Notes under the pieces: model-generated
What the model saw: the letters and a program-made list of their open reading frames with translations, nothing else
What the model was told of the DNA's origin: nothing
Databases searched by the model: none
Shown here: in pieces, positions 44,701-55,200 of the stretch
How positions within the stretch are numbered: the first letter of the stretch is position 1
Layout of the letters: every line of letters begins with the position of its first letter
DNA from: Bombyx mori
Taxonomy: Eukaryota; Arthropoda; Insecta; Lepidoptera; Bombycidae
Assembly (NCBI RefSeq): GCF_030269925.1
Contig: NC_085125.1
Location: 1,022,501 to 1,086,500 of the forward strand
DNA: 64,000 bases
Direction of reading: 5' to 3'
Translations under genes and position numbers: made by a program

Positions 44701-46690
44701 TTTCGCTTCGAATGCCCCATTTACTTGGCCGCTTAGTGGAGCCCCGAAATTGTTTTGAGAGCCTCTGAAGGCTGCGTCACCAACCTTAGATGCCGTCGAT
44801 CCGTAGGAAGGTCTTGGGCCACCCAAACCGGACTGTTCCGATTCACCTGTAGATCTAGTGCCAGTTAATGCTGCGTCTACCACGACGCCCTGGGCATCGT
44901 TAGTATAACCGCCGGCTGGTAGTTCTCCTATTCCTTGGTTAAAGCTTCCCGTGAGAGGAGTTTGTAAGGACCCTGGACTCCCACCAGCTGTTTTAGCAGA
45001 AGCGGGTGGTAGGTAGGTCCTGTCTAACTTCGCGGCGCCACATACCGCTGTGAGAGCGGTTAGTACCAGCTGGAACCAAAAAATTTACTTCAAACAGTCG
45101 TTCTTGAAAAAATAAATATTATTTAGATATTTCGTGAAGCATTTATTACCATAATATGTAGATAGATTTATATATCACATAAAGATTACCATAGATACCA
45201 CATGTAGACTTAGATTTAACTATATAATTAAACACTTAAGGATACTAATAAAACAATTCTCATACGTTAGAAATACCTTGACGAATCGTTATTCACGTTA
45301 ATTTAGACTTTTTTCTATTCTAAAATAAAATAGTGTAAAATAAACTATGTTTAATTCGTTTTGCCGTTTTGTTACGTAATGTGATCGATTATTTTAGTTT
45401 TGTACAGTTTCAAGAGGATTTAAAGGGTTTGGATATGATTCTGGAAAACTGACCATAGCTAATGACAATTAACGCACTAAGCGAAGATCTACACCTACCT
45501 GCTACTAGTGATGTCCATGAGCAACAGTCACTACGTACAATCAGGACAGTGTGTTCGTATGCCGACAGCCGCATTGAAAAACATATTAATATGAACATCA
45601 AATTTGGAGACTGTAAGTTTTGTGTTGAGTGATCATTGTAAGGTATTTTACTAACTTTCGTAAATGCCTTTTTGGTTAATGAGAGAAGAGACGTTGCTTT
45701 ATAAAAATTAAACATTTGTTTTTATAATTTGCGTGATTAATACTGGTAGGATAGCTCGAAAGTAGACGATAATGTGAGGAGAGCTTCCTAAAAAGACTTT
45801 GGAAGGACTTTGTTAAAAGGCTGTGTAAGGTAATGTAAGGGAGAAGGATGTCAGTCCAGAGATGAGGTACGATAGGCCTGAATGGACATTCTGTACCGAC
45901 CCAACGTAGTGGGACGAAGGCACGAACAACAAGGATATTCAGAGCCTCCACTGGTTGCTACCATCATGGATATTTATATTTGACTTGTTCGAATAGTCGT
46001 TATATAGTACAAGTGAGATAATGACATCTTGTTGCAAGTTGGGAGGCATTCGCATTAATTATATCCTTGGACTCAAGTGGCCTTTCTTTACTTCAGACTT
46101 TATTTCAGTTGGGGTTTGAGATTCTCCAACCAACTAGTATGGCTAAAAAGATAGACAATAAGGGTGTAATCTTACAATTGTTACAAAAGTTAATTGTGTT
46201 TCATATGTGAGCTTTTTAAAAATAAAGCTGTGTGTCTTTGTCTAACAAGAAATAGCGGGATGTGTTTTCTCACGCAAAACTTATTACCAAATTATTTGAT
46301 TTATATTTCGGATTTAACATAATATTTTGTATGTATTTACAAATATTATGATAATAGCATTTTGTATTTAAACGATGATTTAAGGATAAAAACGAGAGAG
46401 CTCATATTTTTATGAAAATGCGAACATACATAATAATAACTTTAATAAATAATTAATTTTTTTACCGTTAAACGGATTTAGATCTTGATGACTCATTTTC
46501 GACATATTTTTTGAAAGAAACAACTTCGATTTATTTTTTATAGGTTTTTTTTTCTATTTTTAATCGTATTCAATATAGCGCTTAAGTTCTGATAAGCACT
46601 TTACAATTATGAATCCAATTCACATGTTTGAATGCACGAAAAAACCTCACCCCGTAGAAGAAAAAATAAAGGTTATATTACCAAAATCAT
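38786..46690 (-). CDS. Giant RR-1 cuticular protein CPR-D (about 1,499 aa)
   Basis: Minus-strand exons: 46690-46682 (MIL, then GTAATA donor), 45069-44370, 42576-38786; 4,500 nt. Exons 2 and 3 are firm; exon 1 is inferred from the phase, a good donor, a TATA box 81-88 bases upstream and the signal peptide it completes ([15 protein letters not shown]). [13 protein letters not shown] follows. The RR-1 chitin-binding domain is at about 150-212 ([12 protein letters not shown] ... [17 protein letters not shown]). Residues 237-1499 come from one exon and are Q/S/P/G/N/F-rich. They include imperfect repeats of about 45-50 residues around Q(T/N)G(F/L)xQNxAF, a KPFG-rich zone near the end, and acidic DSEDN and [10 protein letters not shown] patches. 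The tail ends EKTGYHY. The only cysteines in the mature protein that I find are an adjacent pair at 1458-1459. It would be secreted and chitin-binding; an elastic or spacer role for the tail is inference. This is far longer than the usual CPR size of about 100-400 residues. Confidence 0.85.
42577..44369 (-). other. CPR-D intron 2, with decayed BMC1 copy at about 43060-43260
   Basis: A 1.79-kb GT-AG intron in the same position and phase as CPR-C intron 2. The recognisable BMC1 blocks are GGTGGCTATTGGAGTCCGTA and GTCGTGGTACCTACCCGTGC, heavily mutated. Nothing else is recognised. Confidence 0.7.
45070..46681 (-). other. CPR-D intron 1 (inferred)
   Basis: A 1.61-kb intron between the inferred 9-nt coding exon and exon 2. 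Frames of about 90-100 codons inside it lack any domain. No recent transposon is seen. Confidence 0.6.
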
Positions 46691-46770
46691 TTTTGGCGGC
46701 CTTCTTCGTTTTTGGATGCTGCTCACTGGATGACCCAAGACACACTACAAGATTACATGATAACTTAAGC

Positions 46771-46778
46771 TTTTTATA
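46771..46778 (-). promoter_or_regulatory. CPR-D TATA box
   Basis: TATAAAAA on the minus strand, 81-88 bases upstream of the inferred ATG at 46690. A transcript starting about 30 bases downstream would have a 5' UTR of roughly 55 bases. No perfect TCAGT initiator is present. Confidence 0.55.
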
Positions 46779-47953
46779 GTCCGCTAAAACGTGCTGCGTC
46801 TGCATCGGGCTATGAGCACCGTTATGCTAAATTATTGTGTTGTTAACGCCCACCTTAAGCACTCGAGTTTAGAGATCATATTCGTTTGATAAGTATTTCG
46901 CAAGTAATTTTGCTAATAGCACCCCTATTTTTTTGATTTGGGTTAGCCATTTCGGTTGGTAGGGCTTCGTGTCTATACAGGTTTATTCTACCTGTCGCTG
47001 TCGTCAAGTGGTCGTGGATTCTGGTCTGAAGATCGAGACAACCGCTGTACAAACAGAATTGAGATTCCACGTCTTGAAATTGGTGTCAATAATAGTTAAA
47101 TCCGTGAACTTGGCTTTGGAGATAATTCCTTCGACATTTACCCCATTACGTTCAGTGATTTTAGTATCGATTTATATTGACTTTGTAACTAGAAACACTC
47201 TCTTATATATACAATTGACAGTCGAATTAGCGTTGAATATGAAATTTGGTACCAACTATTTTTATATACGCAAAGTTAATTGTAAGTCAATATATGAACC
47301 ATGATAATATGTCGTACAAAAGTACTGTTTATTACAAAATTAAATGTCTTTCAGTTGGCCTTGACAGCGAGATGTAAATTGGACTGTAAATACTCCTCAT
47401 AGTTTTTTTGTGATGTAATTTAAAATTATGTATTGAGAATTTCAAAAAAACACCTCCCGATTTAAAAATATTCTTGACAATAATAAAATTCTTTGACGTC
47501 TCTTTTCTCGATGTTAAATTTCCTGTCCCACGAAAGGATTATTATAGTCGAAACATTTGCATCACAAAGACCTCTGAACTACAAATAAACTACGTAAAAT
47601 TTAATGTTATTAAATGAATAATTTTTAAAGATCTGTCATTAAATTGTATCTTAAAGTTTCTTGACCTCAACGTGTATTCTTTATACTATCTTGTTTAATT
47701 GTTTGAATTATTATAGACTCTTCATATTGACATGAAGTCGAATTCTTTATTCCTGAAATCCTTTTAAAATAAGCCCTAGCACCAGTAGTTAGAGAATTTT
47801 TTTTTAAACTATTTTATGAATATTATTTGTCTTGGTCTAATTGTAAGTGACTAATTCTTTGACCGTGTGAGTTTGAGTCACAATTGGCGACATCTTTGAA
47901 GACAAATATCTTGTCTCATATTAAGTATTTCAGGTAAACCAACAACTTAGAGC
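46779..47953. other. Upstream of CPR-D; no gene seen
   Basis: AT-rich. A frame of about 110 codons near 46969-47304 has no domain and I do not support it. This is the natural place to look for CPR-D control elements. Confidence 0.45.
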
Positions 47954-47962
47954 CGTTGAGTT

Positions 47963-48408
47963 CTTTTTCCCCCTACCTATTCACTGGTAGCGTAAGGGGC
48001 TATTTCAGCTAAGCGCGGACGGGTATTTGCTAACACTAGCCCTAGCAAGAGTAGGGCCTCGCAGAGTCTACCACCGGATCGGAATTGCGACCCACTGAGA
48101 AGATCTGACGAGAAACTCAGTGGGCTGTGTCTATGGGTTAGTTCGCTCGTCGAACTCTTCGTCGTAATCGACTAGTTCGACGAGGATGGTGACTGGTGCT
48201 TGAGAGACCTAAAAGCACCGAGAGTGAATCTGGGGGATCCGACATGTTTCCGGCGACGGCAGCTTTGCGTTGCCCTGTCGGGGTCGGATAAGTTCTAGTA
48301 ACCTCGGTGGGCTATGCTAGTTTTGCAGAACAAGTAGGTGAGCTCACGGGGCTCTAACCTGATGACGTTGCTAACACTAACCCTAGCGAGAGCATTGCTT
48401 CGCAGAGT
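47963..48408 (-). mobile_element. Bm1-type SINE composite with 9-bp target duplication
   Basis: A near full-length Bm1 (47963 to about 48295) is followed by a second Bm1 5' segment (about 48330-48408), and CGTTGAGTT flanks the whole (47954-47962 and 48409-48417). Blocks seen include TACCTATTCACTGGTAGCGT, GAGAAGATCTGACGAGAAAC and CCTGTCGGGGTCGGATAAG. Confidence 0.7.
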
Positions 48409-48417
48409 CGTTGAGTT

Positions 48418-49151
48418 AATTGAACGGTTAATGTATATTTGTACGTCTAATTATAGAAAAAAACCTGTTCAACCAAGAACAGTTACTCATATTTCGTGAA
48501 CACGAGATTCTCCTCTATGGAAGTCTTTCGGGAACCTTTGCGTTTGGAACCATTCTCTCATGACTGTCTGTTGGGTTGTGACTTCTCAAATGAGACTTCA
48601 AATGCATTCAGTATTCGTTTAAGATTCGGATGGTTCGAAGATCTGAGTATATTTGTTCTTATCAATAATATTCCGTACCCGTAATGTAACTGATGGACCT
48701 AGCTTTAGGTCATTAGGTCTGAGAAGATTTTAAACAGCAAACGCCCACATTTGCGTTACAAAGAGACAATAAGCGTTAAATCTATTAAGCTATGAATGCT
48801 TAAATGTGATCACAGTCGCTCATTACATAGGAAAAGACGCATTAATTGACGGCATCGACATTTTTAACGACGCGTGTCCTGGTCTCAGAAACAAACTAGT
48901 ATCCAAGTTCCTTTGTTTATAATTCGTGAAAGAATGTTAACTCTTGTTTTCGTGTTCTTTTCAATTATTATTTTTATGTCGTACTGTTAAAATTTTAATT
49001 TAACCAATTTTTCCGCTGTTTGTAAAACTGCTGTAACATGTCATAGTGTGTTATAAGAGATTGCTGTACATGCCTGTAACTGGCTTACATACAAGTACTT
49101 AATTTTATACATGTTAATTTTAAGCTTGAATGTTTTGTGTTTTTTTTGTCG
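48418..49151. other. Intergenic, no gene seen
   Basis: AT-rich; a frame of about 62 codons at 48496 has no domain. Confidence 0.45.
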
Positions 49152-49395
49152 TTTTTTTATTGCCCTTGTAGGCAGACGAGCATACGGCCCACCTGATGGT
49201 GAGTGGTTACCGTCGCCCATGGACTTCAGCAATGCCAGGGGCAGAGCCAAGCCGCTGCCTACCGCTTAATACTCTCCACAAGCCTCGTTTGAAGAAGGAC
49301 ATGTCATAGCGCTCGGGAAACAACGTGGAGGGGAGCTCATTCCTTAGCCGGATGGTACGTGTTTCTAAATAAATAAATAAACAAAAAAAGAACAA
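49152..49395 (-). pseudogene. LINE ORF2 C-terminus, family K
   Basis: The minus-strand frame reads TRTIRLRNELPSTLFPERYD, then FFKRGLWRVLSGRQRLGS and APGIAEVHGRR, followed by the 3' UTR and the T-run complement of poly(A). It is 5'-truncated and non-functional. Confidence 0.7.
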
Positions 49396-49729
49396 AGCCT
49401 ATAACAAAAAAAATACCAAATTCGCATTCTCCTGCTTGAAGGCGTCTTTGAATAATGCCGTTGATATTTATCGAGAGGTCGTTTAAAAAAAACAAAATGT
49501 TCATTAAATAAACTTGGAATGTATTGTTCTGGAAACTGGTTAAGTGACAAGTGAATGTATACATAAATGACATGCGTATTGCAGGTTTTGCGCCGCCAAC
49601 GGAATCTCAATTATTTTTAATATATATGTCGTTCCATGAGCAGTTTAGGCTAAGACATTTTAAATACGCTTTTATTAGCTTCAGACGTATGTATGTTTGT
49701 AACGGAATCTTTGTATAAGAATTCAACTA
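49396..49729. other. Intergenic, no gene seen
   Basis: AT-rich; frames here are continuations of the LINE frame or random. Confidence 0.4.
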
Positions 49730-50054
49730 AAAATGAAAAATAAATAATAGTTCAAAAAAAAATAACAAAATACGCTTTAATGGAAAATCCAACTAAGAAA
49801 TAGAAAATAAATTTTAATAAATTTGAATTAAAAATAGTGTAAGAAAGAAGTGTCAAAATAACCCTTCTACTCATATATGTTCATAAAATATTTATAACTA
49901 CTTATACCGTGCACCCCACGCTTTTTATATAATAAAATCATTTTTTCTTACACTATTTTTAATTATAATTTACTAAAATTTATTTTCTATTTCTTAGTTG
50001 GATTTTCTATATAAGCGCATTTTGTTAGTTTTTTTAAACTATTATTCCATTTTA
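49730..50054. mobile_element. Foldback MITE with inverted arms over 100 bp
   Basis: The left arm (about 49730-49850), with GAAAATCCAACTAAGAAATA and AAAAATAGTGTAAGAAA, is repeated inverted at about 49940-50054 with scattered mismatches, leaving a loop of about 90 bases. It has no coding capacity. No clear target duplication is visible. Confidence 0.65.
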
Positions 50055-50574
50055 CGGCCGGACAGGAAGGAATGCATATATATAGATAAATAGATATATA
50101 GTCTCCATTTAACCCCAAATAACGTTAAAGGTAACTCTGATAGGCGTTCCGTCTGGTACAGCATTGTGGATCAGACCAAAAATCAAATCTGTACCTCAGA
50201 GGCATACAACATTAAGAGCCTAAAGTCAAATTTTACAGGAGAGGCAAAAATGCGCGTAGAGAAATTTTGAATGTAATTTTGAGAGAGTTATAATAGAGGC
50301 AGAGTAATTAACTTAGCTGTATTTTTTATAATAAATAGAGGGAAGTATCATGAAATACTTCATAATTCCGATAAATCTATCTATTATCTTTTTTTATGGA
50401 CTTGAGGCTATATACCTTTAAAAAAAATGTATTTCTTAGAGGTATACAATATTATAAGGTAATCCAAATGTATATGGAAGTAATTTTGAAGGGGTTGAGG
50501 GAGACAGGAGGATTTATTTTATATAATAAAAATAATAAGTCTGTGCTAAGAAATTGAAATATTTATTTATCTGA
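50055..50574. other. Intergenic, no gene seen
   Basis: AT-rich. Related phrases at about 50195 and 50437 (CAGAGGCATACAACATTA; TTAGAGGTATACAATATTA) suggest an internal decayed duplication. Confidence 0.4.
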
Positions 50575-51480
50575 TTATTTATAGGAGACTAATAGCTCAC
50601 TCGCAGCCTTCAGGCAAGTCAGGAACTTCCGCTCATGGAAGATTATTTTAATATTCATGAAACAGATGGAATCCACTGCAACGATTTTTGTAAGTCGTTG
50701 TATTTCAGTCCTGAAATGGGTTTTCGAGTTTCTCCAATAGGTTTCGTCGCGGACATCGAACATGCTCTTCGTTTGTTTCTAATAAAACTGACTTGTTAGA
50801 ATGTTTCCTGGTCAAATGAACCCATCTATTTTTTTCGGAACTGCATCCACACTATAGCTGAATAAGGCACAGTTTCTCCTGCATTCGATTTTTTCTGTGA
50901 ACAAAAAGAGTTAATGATCCTTCACAAAAAGCAGAAAAATCCTTAAAGTGATCGGTTTCCATATTCATAATTTTACTTTTATTATTTCTTGAACAGCTCT
51001 TAATAACCTACTGCCAGTGCCAGGGAGTAACAATGGGAAACTCTTGGATCTTTTTCTTTTCTCGTTCTATTATTGAGTTGATCACATCCACTTCCATGTG
51101 TGTCCTTTTAGTAAATACTTGTGGTTTATTATTTACAAATGCTCTTTTTGAGTCAATATCCAGAAGTACCTAAGCCACCATCAAGTATACATTCTTATTC
51201 TGCCCCGCACAATTGTCGCTCCATAAGATTACTTCTTTCAACGCTCTATCGTTAAAAACATTAACTATTCCTGATGCCATTTCATTTCCACCTCAACCCG
51301 CCATGGTTTCGTCCCACATAAAACATCAGTTATCTTTTGGAACTGAGTCCATAATCGTAAAGTTAAACGTCCACAGCTTTCTGTAATAGAAACTTTGGCT
51401 ATAGTCAAATAGTGTTGGTAAACATCTTTGGAGATCTACAGTTAGAATTTTTTTGGCACCATGGCTTTCTTTCGCTTCAA
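50575..51480 (-). pseudogene. Decayed relative of the 34.6-kb transposase
   Basis: The minus strand encodes DLQRCLPTLFDYSQSFYYRK, LWTFNFTIMDSVP and ILWSDNCAGQNKNVYLM, interrupted by stops and shifts, lining up in order with TFDLQQCLPTP, LWTFNLTVHD and FYSDTCGGQNRN of the protein at 34950-37067. A further open piece of 62 codons (MFDVRDETYWRNSK onward) lies at 50763-50575. It is too diverged to be a copy of the same element, so it is a second, older family member. Confidence 0.65.
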
Positions 51481-52036
51481 CTTTGTCAAATCCTTTTAGC
51501 GTATAGTGCAGACGCTAAAATGATTTAACGGATTTAAAGGAATTAACGGAAGGAAAGGATTTAAAGGAATTAACTGATTGATTGAGTAATTGGGTTTCTC
51601 TGTTTTCTATCATATTTTCTACATCTTCGATGGATGAGTTACTTGTTTCTGGTATAGTTACCTGCCTGTTTCCAACATACTCGCACTTTGTAGCGTCTAC
51701 ATCGGTGTCTGGTATATATTCTTTATCTAATGGTGAAAAATCTTTAGCTCATAAACTCATAACTTCAGCTCATAAACTTAACTGTACCTTTGTGTTGAAA
51801 GTTTGTAGATGGTACGAAATTTTTAGAAATATCAGTAAGCAAAACAGTGATTGACAGTTGGAATCCATTATCAGTAGCAACACCGATCGTACACTTTTCT
51901 TGAGATGGAGCTAAAAGTACGTTAAGTTCTAAACAACGTTCAGCCCGGTCAGTGTCAGAAGGTTGACGGCGAGAGGCATTAACAACTACTGAGCACTATC
52001 ATGGGTTGGATTAAAATTTATTCGAAGAAAAGAATA
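51481..52036. other. Flank of the BEL insertion, possibly more of the decayed transposon
   Basis: No confident frame. The BEL element inserted at 52037-52041. I cannot tell whether the decayed transposon continues on the other side after 58023. Confidence 0.4.
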
Positions 52037-52041
52037 ACGGG

Positions 52042-52213
52042 TGTTGAGTTGGGTAATCTATGTTATAGGTATAATCTGTGTCATTGCATTTTTTTCCCTC
52101 CATTACTGCTGCAAAATTTATACAAATTGTTTGTCTCTAAAAAGTTACGTTTAATAAATTCTATAAAACTATCCAAGTTATTATTTAAATACGACAAAGT
52201 GGGTGAACAAACA
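52042..52213 (+). repeat. BEL 5' LTR
   Basis: Starts TGTTGAGTTGGG and ends GAACAAACA, i.e. TG...CA ends. It matches 57847-58018 base for base by my reading. At 172 bp it is short for the superfamily. Confidence 0.92.
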
Positions 52214-52218
52214 TATTT

Positions 52219-52236
52219 TGGTCCTTATCGAACCGG
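52219..52236 (+). promoter_or_regulatory. Putative primer-binding site
   Basis: TGGTCCTTATCGAACCGG, five bases after the LTR. It begins TGG, complementary to a tRNA CCA end, and its complement contains GGTTCGA as in a T-arm. Which tRNA primes is not determined. Confidence 0.5.
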
Positions 52237-52283
52237 ATTTGCAACAAACTCGAGTGTGTTCAACTTGAATTGACTTCGACAAT

Positions 52284-55200
52284 ATGAGCAAAATCACAGA
52301 ACTTATCAATATTCTGGAGGAAAAAGCTGATCTGATATTAAAATGCACGACAAACATTAAAAAATGTCCGAAGACACGTATGACGAAGGGGTACGTAGAA
52401 ACGAGGTTGAATACCATCGAAGATTACTGGCAAATATTTAAAGAAACACACGACACTCTTGTGAAGTCCCTCACCAAAGAAAAAAGATCGGATATATTAT
52501 ATTTTAAAGAGAATGTGTATAGCAATATTGAAGAGTTATATATGGATACAACATCAGATTTAAAGGATACTTTGTCCAATTTCGTACAAACTGCAGGTAC
52601 CCCCACACCAATTAAACAACAAGATTTGAATATAAAATTACCCCATATACAATTACCTACGTTTACTGGACATTATGATGATTGGCCAACCTACAACGAC
52701 ATATTTACTTCACTTGTTCATCACAATATTAAATTATCTAAAGTTCAAAAATTACATTACTTAAAGGCAAGTGTTGCTGATGAAGCGGCTTCTCTACTCA
52801 AACACATATCGGTGACTGAAAGCAATTATGAACAGGCATGGGACATTTTAAAACAGAGATATGGTAATAAGAAACTTATTGTTAATTCACTTTTAAGAAG
52901 ATTGTTTCAACAACCAAAAATAAACACACCTAATGCCATTCAACTAAAAAGATTATTAGATACTACAACTGAATGCCTGAGCAGCCTACAAAACCTTAAC
53001 TTACCTGTTGAGTCATGGGATTTAATTATCATCTACATAATTGTGCAAAGACTGGATCCTGAAACACATAAAGCATGGGAAGAGTATAGTTTCCATAGAA
53101 ATAGTGAAGACCTACCTACTTGGCAAGAAATGAAAAACTTTCTAGATTGTAAATTTAGAACAATGGAATTAGTAACATACACACCTCAAACAAAAGAATT
53201 GAAATCTTATAAACAAAAAACATTCCAAATTTCCACAACAGAAAAGATCTGTATTAAATGTAAAGAAAATCATACCCTTTGTCATTGTGAAGAATTTATT
53301 AAACTGTTACCAGATGAACGAATTGGTTTTGTGAAGAACAAGAATTTATGCTATAATTGCTTACTACCAGGACACCCAGTGTTTAAATGTCGACTCAGAA
53401 TATCATGCAGAATCTGTGGTAAGCGGCACCATTCGTTACTACACAAAACAATCAATGGATTAGAGACAAACTATAAACAAGTTGAAGACACAAACATCCA
53501 ACCAGGCCCTATAAAGGATAATGATGCAGACGTTGCTATACTGTCGCATATGGCGACAAAGAGGTCCACAGCATTGCTGGCCACAGCATTGATAACTGTT
53601 AAGAATAGTACAGGACATTATACAGTATTGCGCGCCTTAATAGATCAAGGGTCACAGGCTAATTTTATTAGTGAAAGAGCAGCACAACTTTTGAAAGTCA
53701 AAGGAACACCCACTAAGGGGACAATCACTGGAGTTGGATCTACACAAACGGAAGTAAATCTGGCAGTCCAGCTTAAAATATTATCTAGATACCAATGCAA
53801 TTTCAAGCTCAACGTGGAAGCATATGTGATGCCTTCACGTTTAACAACATACTTACCGTCCACAACTATTGCCGACTCCACACTCACCTGGTCGCATTTG
53901 AAAGGTCTCAAGCTGGCAGATCCCACCTTTAATCAACCAGGGAGAGTTGATATGCTTCTAGGTGTAGAAGTATATGCAGCCATTCTGAAAAATGAAATTA
54001 TTCGAGGTCCTCCTGGCTCTCCATGCGCACAACATACAAGTTTTGGATGGATTCTCTTTGGAAAGGTACACAATGACATTGAAGAAAGGAAAATAACAGT
54101 AATGCACCACCACATGGATTTTGATGAACTGTTACACACATTATGGGAGTTAGACTGTGATAATCAAAGAAAACTTACACAAGAAGAGGAACTCTGTGAG
54201 AACATTTATTATGAAAATGTTAGGAGAGACAATGAAGGAAGATACATTGTGAAATTACCTTTTAAATCATATGTCATACTAAGTACAGAAGGTAATACCA
54301 GGGATATAGCACTAAGAAGATTAACACAACTAGAGAGAAGATTACAGAGAGACATGAAGTTAAGGACAGAATACACTAAAGTGATGCAAGAATATATTGA
54401 ATTGAATCATATGGAAGAAGTACCAGAAGAAGAATTAGGGAAACCCTCTGTCTACCTTCCTCATCATGCAGTTGTAAAGGATACAAGTGAGACTACCAAA
54501 GTAAGAACTGTGTTCAATGCCTCCTCAATGGGATCTAATAATGTTTCCATTAATGATGAGTTACTAGTTGGCCCACAATTGCAAGAAGACATGAGATCAT
54601 TGGTTATGAGATGGAGACTAAAACGAGTTTGTTTCATAGCAGATATTGAGAAAATGTATCGGCAGATATTGGTTACCAAACAGGATGCAGATTACCAACG
54701 AATCTTGTGGAGAATTGATCCAAATCTTAAAGTCAAAGATTACAGATTGCTTCGGGTAACATTTGGAACTGCTTCGGCTCCGTTCCTTGCTGTAAGAACT
54801 CTACAACAAGTTGCAGAAGATGAAGGCAAAGATTTCCCTGAAGCAACTCAAATAATTAAGGAAGACTTCTGGATGGATGACTTATTATCTGGTAACGATA
54901 CAGTAAGTGAAGCCATTGAATCAGCGAGAAATGTTAGTGACATCTTGAATCGTGGCGGTTTCAAATTACAAAAATGGTCTTCTAACAGTATTGAATTTAT
55001 GAAAAATATTTCACCTACAGAAAGAAGTACATTGATAAATGTGGATATGAACCTGGGAGGAACTGTTAGAACATTGGGGTTATCATGGAATATAGGAGAT
55101 GATGTGCTACAGTATAATCTTAATTTGCCAGAAGTGCCACTTACCATTACTAAGAGAAGTATACTTGCTGAGATACAACGCTTATTTGATCCACTTGGTT

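Noticed and set aside
45241..45262. ATGAGAATT/GTTTTA as the first exon of CPR-D (minus strand, about 45261)
   Set aside because: Weak donor and no TATA box or initiator at the right distance; the 46690-46682 candidate has a better donor, a TATA box and gives a good signal peptide.
51582..51854. A 90-codon plus-strand frame before the BEL element
   Set aside because: No domain; it lies next to a decayed minus-strand transposase and is probably chance.
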